Source: an uncultured Pseudomonadota bacterium (GTDB lineage Bacteria > SAR324 > NAC60-12). From it: 5,959 bases of DNA. Location of the stretch: assembly GCA_913056375.1 (NCBI GenBank), contig CAJXNF010000196.1, forward strand, positions 1 through 5,959, written 5' to 3'. The position numbers were made by a program, and so were the translations under genes. Position 1 is the stretch's first letter; each line of letters opens with the position of its first letter. Below are positions 1 to 5,379 of the stretch, in pieces. A model generated the notes under the pieces. The model was given only the letters and a program-made list of their open reading frames with translations, was not told the DNA's origin and did no database searches.

Positions 1-717
1 GAGCAGGCATTGAATGGTTTGAAGCTCGTGGGACTGACTGGATTTGAAAAACGTCTTCCAAGTGAGCTTTCTGGAGGACAACAACAGCGAGTTGCCGTGG
101 CTAGAGCGCTCGTATTAGAACCCGAAGTGCTCCTTTTCGATGAGCCACTTTCCAATCTGGACGCAAAACTGAGACGGCGAGTACGTGAAGAAATTCGGGA
201 TCTGCAACAACAATTGCAACTGACCGTGGTCTACGTGACCCATGATCAGGAAGAGGCCTTGGCAGTCTCTGACCGGATCATCGTGATGCAAGAGGCTGTC
301 ATCGCGCAACAAGGTTCCCCGAGAGAACTTTATGAAAGTCCAAAAACACGCTTTGTTGCGGATTTCATTGGAGATGCAAATTTGGTTAACGGAAAGCTGA
401 TCTCTACTGAGAATGTGATGGGTACTCTGCAACTTGATGAATTGACGATCCAACTACCTCATTTGAATCTACCTATCGGAGAGGTGACGGTGGCCGTTCG
501 TCCAGAAGCAATCCTGCTTGATCCGAGACCAGAAGCGACAGGAATTCCAGGTACAGTTCACAAAGCTGTTTATCTTGGAAGCCACCTCGAATATGAGATC
601 AAGAGCGCAGTAGGGGAACTTTTTGTGATTGATCCGCTAGGGAAAGAGATCATTGCAGAGGGGCATCCTGTTCGGCTTCAGATCCGTGAACGGGGGGTCA
701 ACCTGGTTCAAGACTAA
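1..717 (+). CDS. ABC transporter ATP-binding protein, FbpC/PotA-like (5'-truncated by window edge)
   Basis: Cytoplasmic ATPase subunit of a binding-protein-dependent importer. The frame is open from base 1, so the start and the Walker A (P-loop) part lie outside the window; 238 residues remain, against roughly 350 for the family. Seen in window numbering: ABC signature LSGGQ at residues 23-27, followed by QQRVAVARAL; Walker B LLFDEP at 44-49; D-loop SNLD at 51-54; switch His in YVTHDQ at H81. Then comes the conserved GSPRELYESP...FVADFIG stretch that links to the C-terminal regulatory part. The last ~70 residues contain VAVRPEAI and look like a TOBE-type substrate-sensing domain. This architecture (CUT1/Fe3+/polyamine/thiamine group) is clear, but the substrate is not. 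Fe3+ (FbpC) is a reasonable first guess from the ELYESP..RFVADFIG wording; polyamine or sugar importers are alternatives. The partner permease and binding protein should lie to the left. The TAA stop sits in a dyad shared with the convergent gene. Confidence 0.93.
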   Translation, partial: EQALNGLKLVGLTGFEKRLPSELSGGQQQRVAVARALVLEPEVLLFDEPLSNLDAKLRRRVREEIRDLQQQLQLTVVYVTHDQEEALAVSDRIIVMQEAVIAQQGSPRELYESPKTRFVADFIGDANLVNGKLISTENVMGTLQLDELTIQLPHLNLPIGEVTVAVRPEAILLDPRPEATGIPGTVHKAVYLGSHLEYEIKSAVGELFVIDPLGKEIIAEGHPVRLQIRERGVNLVQD

Positions 718-734
718 ATCAAACCAGTTTAGTC
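712..734. terminator. Dyad between convergent genes, possible weak bidirectional terminator
   Basis: Perfect 7-bp inverted repeat GACTAAA (712-718) / TTTAGTC (728-734) with a 9-nt loop. The left arm contains the stop codon of the ABC ATPase (715-717) and the right arm the stop codon of the convergent phosphatase (729-731). Only 11 bp separate the two genes, so any terminator must lie in or near here. The stem is AT-rich and has no long T-tract on either side, so intrinsic termination is uncertain; it may only stall polymerase or protect 3' ends. Confidence 0.35.
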
Positions 735-1289
735 CGTTGGCAGGGTGACTCGCTGTGCCTGATCGCTCACAGGATCATAGGCAACGGCTGCTCCGCTGGA
801 AACGCCCATTCCCGTGATGGCAGAAATTGTCACTTGGTGGGTGACCAGTAGCACCGGATCTCCATCAGGTGGGAGATCCTGCAAAAACTTTCGCAGAGAA
901 GCCAAGGTGGCTTCACGTTGAACGATGCCTTGAAAAAAAGAATTCAGCCCAGTCAATTCCTGAACTTTCCCCATGTTGATCAGTCGGGCTGTTTCTAGGC
1001 AACGGCACCACTGGCTGGAGTAAACTCCTTCAAATCTCAGGCCTGCATTCCGGAAGGCATTACCGATTTGGCGGGACTGTTCTCGGCCAACTTCATCCAA
1101 AATCCGCTGTGTGCTGCAATCTCTCAGTTGAAAGTTGCTGGGATCTCCAAATCCCGGGGCCAAAGCATGGCGGAGCATCAGCACACGCCCAAAAGGTTTC
1201 TCAGCATATTCTTGCAGGGACATCGCGTGTGTAGTCTCAAATACGATTGCGCAAAGTATCCCCACGAGTATAAGCCAACTCCATTTCAT
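729..1289 (-). CDS. Secreted histidine phosphatase family protein
   Basis: Probable phosphomonoesterase of the histidine phosphatase (phosphoglycerate-mutase-like) superfamily, acting outside the cytoplasm; the substrate is unknown. I chose the ATG at 1289 (186 aa): it has GGAG 7 nt upstream and gives a textbook signal peptide, MKW then a hydrophobic core to about residue 17, with likely cleavage after THA (residue 22). The longer frame from 1316 has no SD and buries the signal behind nine polar residues. In this numbering the phospho-accepting His is in LMLRHA (R40, H41). SSQWCRCLETA at 91-101 carries the conserved Arg and ETA of the second phosphate-pocket motif. The second catalytic His is in LLVTHQ (H151). 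The motif is RHA rather than the commoner RHG, and Cys58, Cys95 and Cys97 could form disulfides in the periplasm. It is convergent with the ABC ATPase and divergent from the small membrane gene, so it is probably transcribed alone. Family assignment is firm; function is not. Confidence 0.87.
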   Translation of the reverse strand: MKWSWLILVGILCAIVFETTHAMSLQEYAEKPFGRVLMLRHALAPGFGDPSNFQLRDCSTQRILDEVGREQSRQIGNAFRNAGLRFEGVYSSQWCRCLETARLINMGKVQELTGLNSFFQGIVQREATLASLRKFLQDLPPDGDPVLLVTHQVTISAITGMGVSSGAAVAYDPVSDQAQRVTLPTD

Positions 1290-1371
1290 CGATTCTCTCC
1301 AAGAAAAGTTTTGCATTCTAAGTATTCACCTTGATTTGCTCGCTAATTTTGCGACAACTACAGGAATTAAT

Positions 1372-1410
1372 TTCGCATCACTGAATTGATCTTTTCAAAC
1401 CTGATGCGAA
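1372..1410. promoter_or_regulatory. 9-bp inverted repeat in the divergent intergenic region
   Basis: TTCGCATCA (1372-1380) and TGATGCGAA (1402-1410) are perfect reverse complements separated by 21 nt. They lie between the divergent phosphatase and small membrane gene, 48 bp before the latter's ATG. TTTTATTT follows the right arm, giving some resemblance to a terminator, but there is no plus-strand gene upstream to end. An operator for a dimeric regulator, or a leader hairpin, is more consistent with the position. I see no convincing -35/-10 pair for either gene in 1290-1457. Confidence 0.35.
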
Positions 1411-1457
1411 TTTTATTTGAAAGCCAAGCAGAGTAAGAACTAAATAGGTAAGCTATC

Positions 1458-1799
1458 ATGGAAGCGATCCACGCAATTGGCCTTGATGTAATTTTGCTAC
1501 TGATCCTGGGTATCGGGCTCGGACAAAATTTATCGATCAAGCTATTGGGGGCTTTGCTCTTGATTTTCTACCTTGTCAACGATGGTTTTGAAACTGCCGG
1601 ATTTGATATCGCTTTGTTGCTGGCTGTGGGGATTGGCCTTGCACCCAACTGGGCATTTAAGATCATTGGCTTTACGTTTCTCTGGTTCTACCTCACTGAA
1701 GTTCAAGCTCCCATTTGGTGGCTCCTCCCCCTAGTTATCCTGACGAACATGATCGATCGAGTCGTCTTCAATCTGGGAACCAACTGGCAAAAAACCTGA
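1458..1799 (+). CDS. Small integral membrane protein with internal tandem duplication, function unknown
   Basis: 113 residues, almost wholly hydrophobic, with about five candidate membrane segments near residues 7-22, 25-41, 47-62, 66-81 and 85-99, and a polar tail ending NLGTNWQKT. I do not recognise the family. The striking feature is a duplication: residues 7-39 and 47-79 align without a gap at an offset of exactly 40, with 16 of 33 positions identical. The shared pattern is G-x-D-x-x-LLL-x-x-GIGL-x-x-N-x-x-x-K-x-x-G, then L-x-FYL. Each unit is thus a helical hairpin with a conserved Asp at the start, GIGL then Asn at the turn, and a Lys in the second helix (D10/D50, N24/N64, K28/K68). The DNA of the two copies has diverged, so the duplication is old and kept by selection. 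Start: ATG with only a weak AGG about 9 nt upstream; there is no better start in frame. It is a standalone gene between two minus-strand genes. Coding status rests on the conserved repeat, not on homology. Confidence 0.75.
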   Translation: MEAIHAIGLDVILLLILGIGLGQNLSIKLLGALLLIFYLVNDGFETAGFDIALLLAVGIGLAPNWAFKIIGFTFLWFYLTEVQAPIWWLLPLVILTNMIDRVVFNLGTNWQKT

Positions 1800-1890
1800 C
1801 TAAAGTACTATTTTGATTCGCCTTGATGACTAAAAAATCATCTGGCTTGTCCAATATTCTTCACCCATGAATAATGCTCCAAAGGCTGGA

Positions 1891-3024
1891 TCAATAGACC
1901 ATCTCCAGGGATTCAGTTCCCAAAGCTGCCTCTAGCTGCTCCTCACGCTCAAACTTCTCCTTTTTTGACACGGGAACTGGTGTATCGAACTCGTACGTTG
2001 GATGCTCCAATTGTTTTCGATAAGTTTCTCGCATTTCTGTCCAAGCTTCGAAAATTGTTCTGGGTTTCGGCATATCGTCAGCAACCACTTGATGCAGTTT
2101 CGGCAAATTGTAACAGGGAACCGCAGCAAACATGTGGTGTTCCAAATGCCAGTTCATGTGCCAATAAAGAAATTCACTAATTGGATCTAAGGTGATCGTA
2201 CGAACACACTTGCGAAAGTCTGGCACGTCACTGCGAAGCCCACAATGCATCGGGGCACCTACGAAATACCAGAGCCAGTTGCCGATGAAGTGATGCAGGG
2301 AGATGATGAAGAATAGAATTGGTTGTCCGATCAGCAGGGCAAAGATCAGTACACTAGTATGAAAGCCCAGAACCAACCTAGCCCAGCGAACAGAATGCTG
2401 TCTTCCAACCGGTGCATCATCAAACAGATGCACATCCCAATTGCTGAAGTAAGGATGGTTGAAACGGTCCGTTGCCATTCCCCAAAATCCCTTTAAAGTG
2501 GGGATCAAGCCTCTTGATTCAAAACCACCTGAAAAATTGAAGGTGAACAATTGCAGGAGATATAGCGGCTTTAGTGATGGGACTTTTGGCAAAACCAGTT
2601 CCTTGTCAACAGCCGAATGCAGAGTAAAGCGGTGGTGATAGTTGTGGCTCACTTGATAGACTGGGAAACTGAGCCAACCTAGGAGAGAAAAAATCCTAAG
2701 AAAAAATGTGTTCAGTTTTTTAGTTTGGAACACAGTTCCATGCGTAAGTTCGTGCCAGGGTGCAATGAAAAAAGTCCCCACGGTACCATGGGCAAATAAC
2801 AGAATCAGTGCAGCAAACCACCATCCTGCGTTAGCAAATAAAAAAGTCAAAGTGCCGGTAGTCAGCCAAATTCCGAGATGGCCGAGCGCCAATTGATAGC
2901 CCTTTGCATCACTTCGCGTAGACAACTCCCGCAATTCTTTAGCTTCAATTGGACAGCGATACCACTTGATGCGCATCTCCTTGCGCAACTCAGAGAGTGA
3001 TTTTTCTGAATCTGTATTCTTCAT
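1891..3024 (-). CDS. Membrane fatty acid desaturase family protein
   Basis: Probable di-iron, oxygen-dependent membrane enzyme that desaturates (or hydroxylates) acyl chains. 377 residues, normal for the family. The three histidine boxes are all present: HELTH at 91-95, HNYHH at 127-131, and HLEHH at 293-297 preceded by a further His (H289, in YWHMNWHLEHH). H244/H245 and H260 may add ligands. Hydrophobic stretches at about 48-66, 69-88, 107-125 and 216-256 place the boxes on the cytoplasmic face, as usual. The charged C-terminal tail (341-377) carries no fused cytochrome b5 or ferredoxin domain, so electrons must come from a separate partner not encoded in this window. Start: the ATG at 3024 has only weak SD candidates (GAG about 9 nt upstream; GGGA too close). 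The internal Met17 has AAGGAG directly abutting it, too close to work well. A promoter is seen at 3098-3126. Substrate and regiospecificity cannot be read from sequence; an alkane/xylene-type hydroxylase in the same superfamily is the main alternative. Confidence 0.92.
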   Translation of the reverse strand: MKNTDSEKSLSELRKEMRIKWYRCPIEAKELRELSTRSDAKGYQLALGHLGIWLTTGTLTFLFANAGWWFAALILLFAHGTVGTFFIAPWHELTHGTVFQTKKLNTFFLRIFSLLGWLSFPVYQVSHNYHHRFTLHSAVDKELVLPKVPSLKPLYLLQLFTFNFSGGFESRGLIPTLKGFWGMATDRFNHPYFSNWDVHLFDDAPVGRQHSVRWARLVLGFHTSVLIFALLIGQPILFFIISLHHFIGNWLWYFVGAPMHCGLRSDVPDFRKCVRTITLDPISEFLYWHMNWHLEHHMFAAVPCYNLPKLHQVVADDMPKPRTIFEAWTEMRETYRKQLEHPTYEFDTPVPVSKKEKFEREEQLEAALGTESLEMVY

Positions 3025-3097
3025 TTTCCCGATCTCGTCATTCCTTCTTCTCTAAATTTTCTTCCAACTCTTTGAAAGAAGTATTTAATAGCTGCTC

Positions 3098-3126
3098 ACT
3101 ATAGCGACTCAGTTGACTCACGACAA
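3098..3126 (-). promoter_or_regulatory. Sigma70-type promoter for the desaturase gene
   Basis: Read on the minus strand: -35 TTGTCG (3126-3121), a 17-bp spacer, then -10 TATAGT (3103-3098). The -10 matches 5 of 6 and the -35 matches 4 of 6 consensus positions, with ideal spacing. Transcription would start near 3090, giving a leader of about 65 nt. The spacer holds two direct copies of GACTCA (plus-strand 3106-3111 and 3115-3120), with a related ACTCA at 3126-3130, which could be a regulator site. Confidence 0.5.
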
Positions 3127-3343
3127 CTCAGGAAATCGTTCAAGACTCTAATTCCCTCTGAGATCCTCTCCAGTGGACTTCTCTGGACCAATCAAATTGA
3201 GACCACCCCCTAAAGTTGGACTGAACGATCAAAATTTCACTTTTGGGACACTTTTTATATTCCCTAATTTAAGTACCTGATCGTGTACCTCACATCACCT
3301 ATCAAGTCCATCATCATCAAACTACTTGCTTTATGTCTAGAAA

Positions 3344-3449
3344 GCGGCGACTTTCAGGTTGCTGACTTTTCAGAATCACCGCCTGGGAAGCCCTCGTTGA
3401 AAGGTTCGGCATCTCTTGATCAACCACCTCTGAAAAAAGTGAGCAAGGA
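3344..3449 (+). promoter_or_regulatory. Candidate structured mRNA leader with ribosome-site occlusion
   Basis: Sequence just upstream of the PLP enzyme can fold a long imperfect stem: 3359-3374 pairs with 3429-3446. This gives 15 base pairs (8, then a 2-nt A bulge, then 2, a G-G mismatch, then 5). The 3' arm ends inside the SD AAGGA (3445-3449), covering its first two bases. The 54-nt loop can form GGG-AAG-CCC (3385-3393) and GTTGA/TCAAC (3396-3400 with 3420-3424), so a three-way junction is possible. Two competing elements use the 5' arm region: TCAG-GTTG-CTGA (3354-3365), and GCGGCGA/TCACCGC with one mismatch (3344-3350 with 3376-3382). Alternative folds that expose or hide the SD would suit control by a ligand such as SAM, but the sequence does not match SAM-I, SAM-II or SAH motifs as I recall them. 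Structure and function are inferred by eye. Confidence 0.4.
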
Positions 3450-3455
3450 AACCCA

Positions 3456-4610
3456 ATGTCCAACAATCAATATCCTGAATTCGTTCCAGTAGAATCGAAT
3501 TGGAATCCAGACACCGTTACGGTTCAAGCGGGGCGTCCTTCAAAAGTCGTGGGTGCCCCAATGAACACACCCATCGCTCTCTCTTCGACATATGTTCATA
3601 CCACTGATCTCGGATATGGTCGGGATGGAAATCTAAGTTGGGGGGCGCTTGAAGAGGCTCTCGGCCAGCTTGATGGTGGAATAGCAACAACATTTTCATC
3701 CGGTCTTTCAGCAGCAACCGCTATCGCAGACCTCATTCCTCCAGGTGGTACTATGGTGGTCCCAACTAGCGCGTATTACGGGGTAAAGAACATCTTTGCA
3801 CGCTTAGAAAGTCACGAAAGGCTGACCGTTCGCCTGATTGATGGGGACAATACTGATGCGACAATCGCAGCACTCGAAGGTGCAGATGCCGTTTGGATGG
3901 AATCCATCTCTAACCCAACCTTGGTGGTTTCTGACATTCCTGTGATTGTCAAAGCAGCGAAAAAGCGGAACATCCTCACCATTGTCGACTCAACTTTCGC
4001 TACGCCTCTTCGTCAACGTCCACTGGATTTTGGTGCCGACATCGTCCTGCAATCTGTGACAAAGTTCCTTGGTGGACATTCAGATTTACTACTTGGGGCA
4101 GTTATCTGTAAATCAAACCCACATGCCCAATTCATGATAAAGCATCGACACGATTTTGGTGCTATCCCGGGAGCATTGGACGCTTACCTAGCACTGCGTG
4201 GTCTTCGAACCCTTGCCGTACGTCTTGATCGCTCTGAATCGAATGCCCTAGAACTAGCAAAACGCTTAAAAAACCACCCAAAGATCAAGAAAGTCAATTA
4301 CCCAGCCTTGCCTGATGATTCACAACAAGAGAAGGCAAAGCGTGTACTTCCCAATGGTTGTGGGGGGATGCTCTCCTTCGAAATTGATACGACTCCCGAG
4401 AGAACAGATCAAATTCTTGAATCGCTCAAAGTGATCACTCACGCCACCAGTTTGGGGGGAGTAGAGAGCCTGATCGAACGTCGAACTCGTTACGAAGCAG
4501 AGCGTGAAGCAGGGGTACCAATGACGCTCTGTCGATTTTCGGTAGGAATTGAGAACGTCGAAGACTTATGGAGTGATCTTGAGTCGGCAATTTCCAAGGT
4601 CTTGGATTAG
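3456..4610 (+). CDS. Cys/Met metabolism PLP-dependent enzyme (cystathionine gamma-synthase/lyase-like)
   Basis: Cytoplasmic fold-type I PLP enzyme of the transsulfuration family; members make or split cystathionine or use O-acyl-homoserine. 384 residues, full family length. The PLP lysine is K203 in QSVTKFLGGHSD, with S200 and T202 as phosphate ligands. D178 in IVDSTFATP binds the pyridine nitrogen. SSG at 81-83 and the stacking Tyr in SAYYG (Y107/Y108) are in place. SLGGVESLI (332-340) and CRFSVGIENVEDL (359-371), whose R360 binds the substrate carboxylate, are diagnostic. The Y-x-R motif that reaches the neighbouring subunit is present as Y54-G-R56, but the usual NPT after it reads NLS (59-61) in GNLSWGALEEAL. 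Start: ATG with AAGGA 6 nt upstream; the SD may be masked by the leader fold. It is a single-gene unit, divergent from the desaturase. Gamma-synthase, gamma-lyase and O-acylhomoserine sulfhydrylase cannot be separated by eye, so no symbol is given. Confidence 0.93.
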   Translation: MSNNQYPEFVPVESNWNPDTVTVQAGRPSKVVGAPMNTPIALSSTYVHTTDLGYGRDGNLSWGALEEALGQLDGGIATTFSSGLSAATAIADLIPPGGTMVVPTSAYYGVKNIFARLESHERLTVRLIDGDNTDATIAALEGADAVWMESISNPTLVVSDIPVIVKAAKKRNILTIVDSTFATPLRQRPLDFGADIVLQSVTKFLGGHSDLLLGAVICKSNPHAQFMIKHRHDFGAIPGALDAYLALRGLRTLAVRLDRSESNALELAKRLKNHPKIKKVNYPALPDDSQQEKAKRVLPNGCGGMLSFEIDTTPERTDQILESLKVITHATSLGGVESLIERRTRYEAEREAGVPMTLCRFSVGIENVEDLWSDLESAISKVLD

Positions 4611-4960
4611 CCCAAACTCAATCTTGACGATCCATCCTTGCCACGCATTTTTAGTCTCCTGACTCAAGCATGTAAGGCGATTACCCCTTCCAATACTTTG
4701 GAATATGTTCCCTATCGATTTGTAATTACACTAGAGGGTCCCGATAACACACCTAAAACGCCACGTTGCCAATTTCATCCTCTAGTCTTCAACAGTCTTA
4801 GACAAAATACGACTTTAGAAGCAACCAATTTGACTAGAGGAACTGCAACGGTTAACAGCTGATTTGATCCACTTAGAATCAAACCATATCCTCAATTTTT
4901 TGAGAAAAATCTCTGCGACGATAGCTCGTTCAGAGCTGGACCTGGTTTTAGGCTTTAGTT
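4611..4960. other. Gene-free interval between convergent genes
   Basis: 350 bp without a credible gene. The only long frame (4638-4862, +) starts with TTG, has no SD and has no recognisable motif. There are several small dyads: TTCCAA-TACT-TTGGAA (4688-4703), TTTGAT/ATCAAA (4863-4868 with 4878-4883), CTCAA-TTTT-TTGAG (4891-4904) and AGCTC-GTTCA-GAGCT (4923-4937). The 4778-4841 repeat is described separately. None has a GC-rich stem plus T-tract, so I cannot name the terminator of either flanking gene. The interval could hold a small RNA. Confidence 0.5.
4778..4841. repeat. 10-bp inverted repeat with a third competing copy upstream
   Basis: TCCTCTAGTC (4778-4787) and GACTAGAGGA (4832-4841) are perfect reverse complements 44 nt apart. 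Between them short complementary pieces (TTC 4788-4790 with GAA 4818-4820; AGTC 4793-4796 with GACT 4811-4814) could extend an imperfect stem. A second copy of ACTAGAGG lies upstream at 4730-4737 and can pair with the same left arm, so two hairpins exclude each other. It is not associated with a gene or with recognisable mobile DNA. Confidence 0.45.
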
Positions 4961-5236
4961 TTAGAAAGCATTCGGATGGATGCACTTTGGAAGTGCCAGA
5001 TAAGAATGACTGACCTGAACTCTATAAGCCTGCCCAAAGCTCTTGCCACCCAACCAACTGGGTAGGCTCAGCCAACTTGGCTTGGCAAATTTAGGATCCA
5101 GTCTCAAATATCCTGTGGCTCCAGAGTTTGCGACCAGGCTTGCTTTTGTGCGGTATCGATTTAGGAGGTGGGACTTGCGCTGGCGCTCGATGTTGCGGAC
5201 AAGGTTTTCAACAGAGGCTGTTTTCTGAACTGACAT
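4961..5236 (-). CDS. Small basic orphan protein, function unknown
   Basis: 91 residues, not recognised. The start is the ATG at 5236, with GGAG 6 nt upstream; the longer frame from 5275 has no SD and would overlap two leader hairpins. The protein is strongly basic: 14 Lys/Arg against 3 Asp/Glu. Residues 1-31 are polar and probably helical, with a dense basic run RNIERQRKSHLLNRYRTK (14-31). The middle has a short repeat PSWL-SL-PSWL (53-62), then GGKSFGQAYRVQVSHSYL. There is no signal peptide or membrane segment. A basic N-terminal helix would suit nucleic-acid or ribosome binding, but that is a guess. Support for a real gene is the promoter (5352-5379), the SD and an isolated position with no competing frame of quality. 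Against it: no known motif, short length, and several small palindromes in the DNA (such as GCCAACTTGGC at 5072-5082) that a structured RNA would also show. Confidence 0.5.
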   Translation of the reverse strand: MSVQKTASVENLVRNIERQRKSHLLNRYRTKASLVANSGATGYLRLDPKFAKPSWLSLPSWLGGKSFGQAYRVQVSHSYLALPKCIHPNAF

Positions 5237-5256
5237 TTTCAACTCCATGTTATGAG

Positions 5257-5291
5257 TAAGCATCCTGCTTAGCATGGATTCAAGGAATCCA
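5257..5291 (-). promoter_or_regulatory. Two tight hairpins in the leader of the orphan gene
   Basis: Read on the plus strand: TAAGCA-TCC-TGCTTA (5257-5271) is a perfect 6-bp stem with a 3-nt loop, and TGGATTC-AAG-GAATCCA (5275-5291) is a perfect 7-bp stem with a 3-nt loop. They are 3 nt apart and end about 10 nt before the SD (5243-5246) in the minus-strand transcript. They could control translation or mRNA stability, or be a binding site in DNA. Confidence 0.45.
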
Positions 5292-5351
5292 CTTTATTTG
5301 ATTCAGCTGCCATGAATGATTTTCAATCGCCAAATCAATTGTTACAATAAT

Positions 5352-5379
5352 ATTACATATAATTACTATATAATGTCAA
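5352..5379 (-). promoter_or_regulatory. Sigma70-type promoter for the orphan basic gene
   Basis: Read on the minus strand: a perfect -35 TTGACA (5379-5374), a 16-bp AT-rich spacer, then -10 TGTAAT (5357-5352), 5 of 6 consensus. Transcription would begin near 5345, leaving a leader of about 108 nt that contains both hairpins and the SD. In a region this AT-rich a chance -10 is easy to find, but an exact TTGACA at correct spacing is less so. Confidence 0.5.

Larger units (their letters stand above)
3025..3455. other. Divergent intergenic region, desaturase / PLP enzyme
   Basis: 431 bp with no convincing gene. A plus-strand frame at 3283-3492 lacks an SD and runs into the PLP gene in another frame. 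The left part holds the desaturase promoter. The middle is AT-rich; for the rightward gene the best -10 candidate is TATATT (3256-3261), without a good -35. The right part (3344-3449) is the structured leader described separately. Confidence 0.6.

Noticed and set aside
3344..3449. Assignment of the leader to a named SAM riboswitch class
   Set aside because: The conserved bases of SAM-I, SAM-II and SAH motifs as I recall them are not present; only the general idea of a structured leader is kept.
3283..3492. 69-codon plus-strand frame upstream of the PLP gene
   Set aside because: No SD, overlaps the start of a certain gene in another frame, and covers the structured leader.
4638..4862. 74-codon plus-strand frame after the PLP gene
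   Set aside because: TTG start, no SD, no motif, and the frame spans the inverted repeat at 4778-4841; more likely a chance frame.
5237..5275. Thirteen-codon N-terminal extension of the orphan gene
   Set aside because: The ATG at 5275 has no SD and lies in a hairpin arm; the ATG at 5236 has GGAG at 6 nt.
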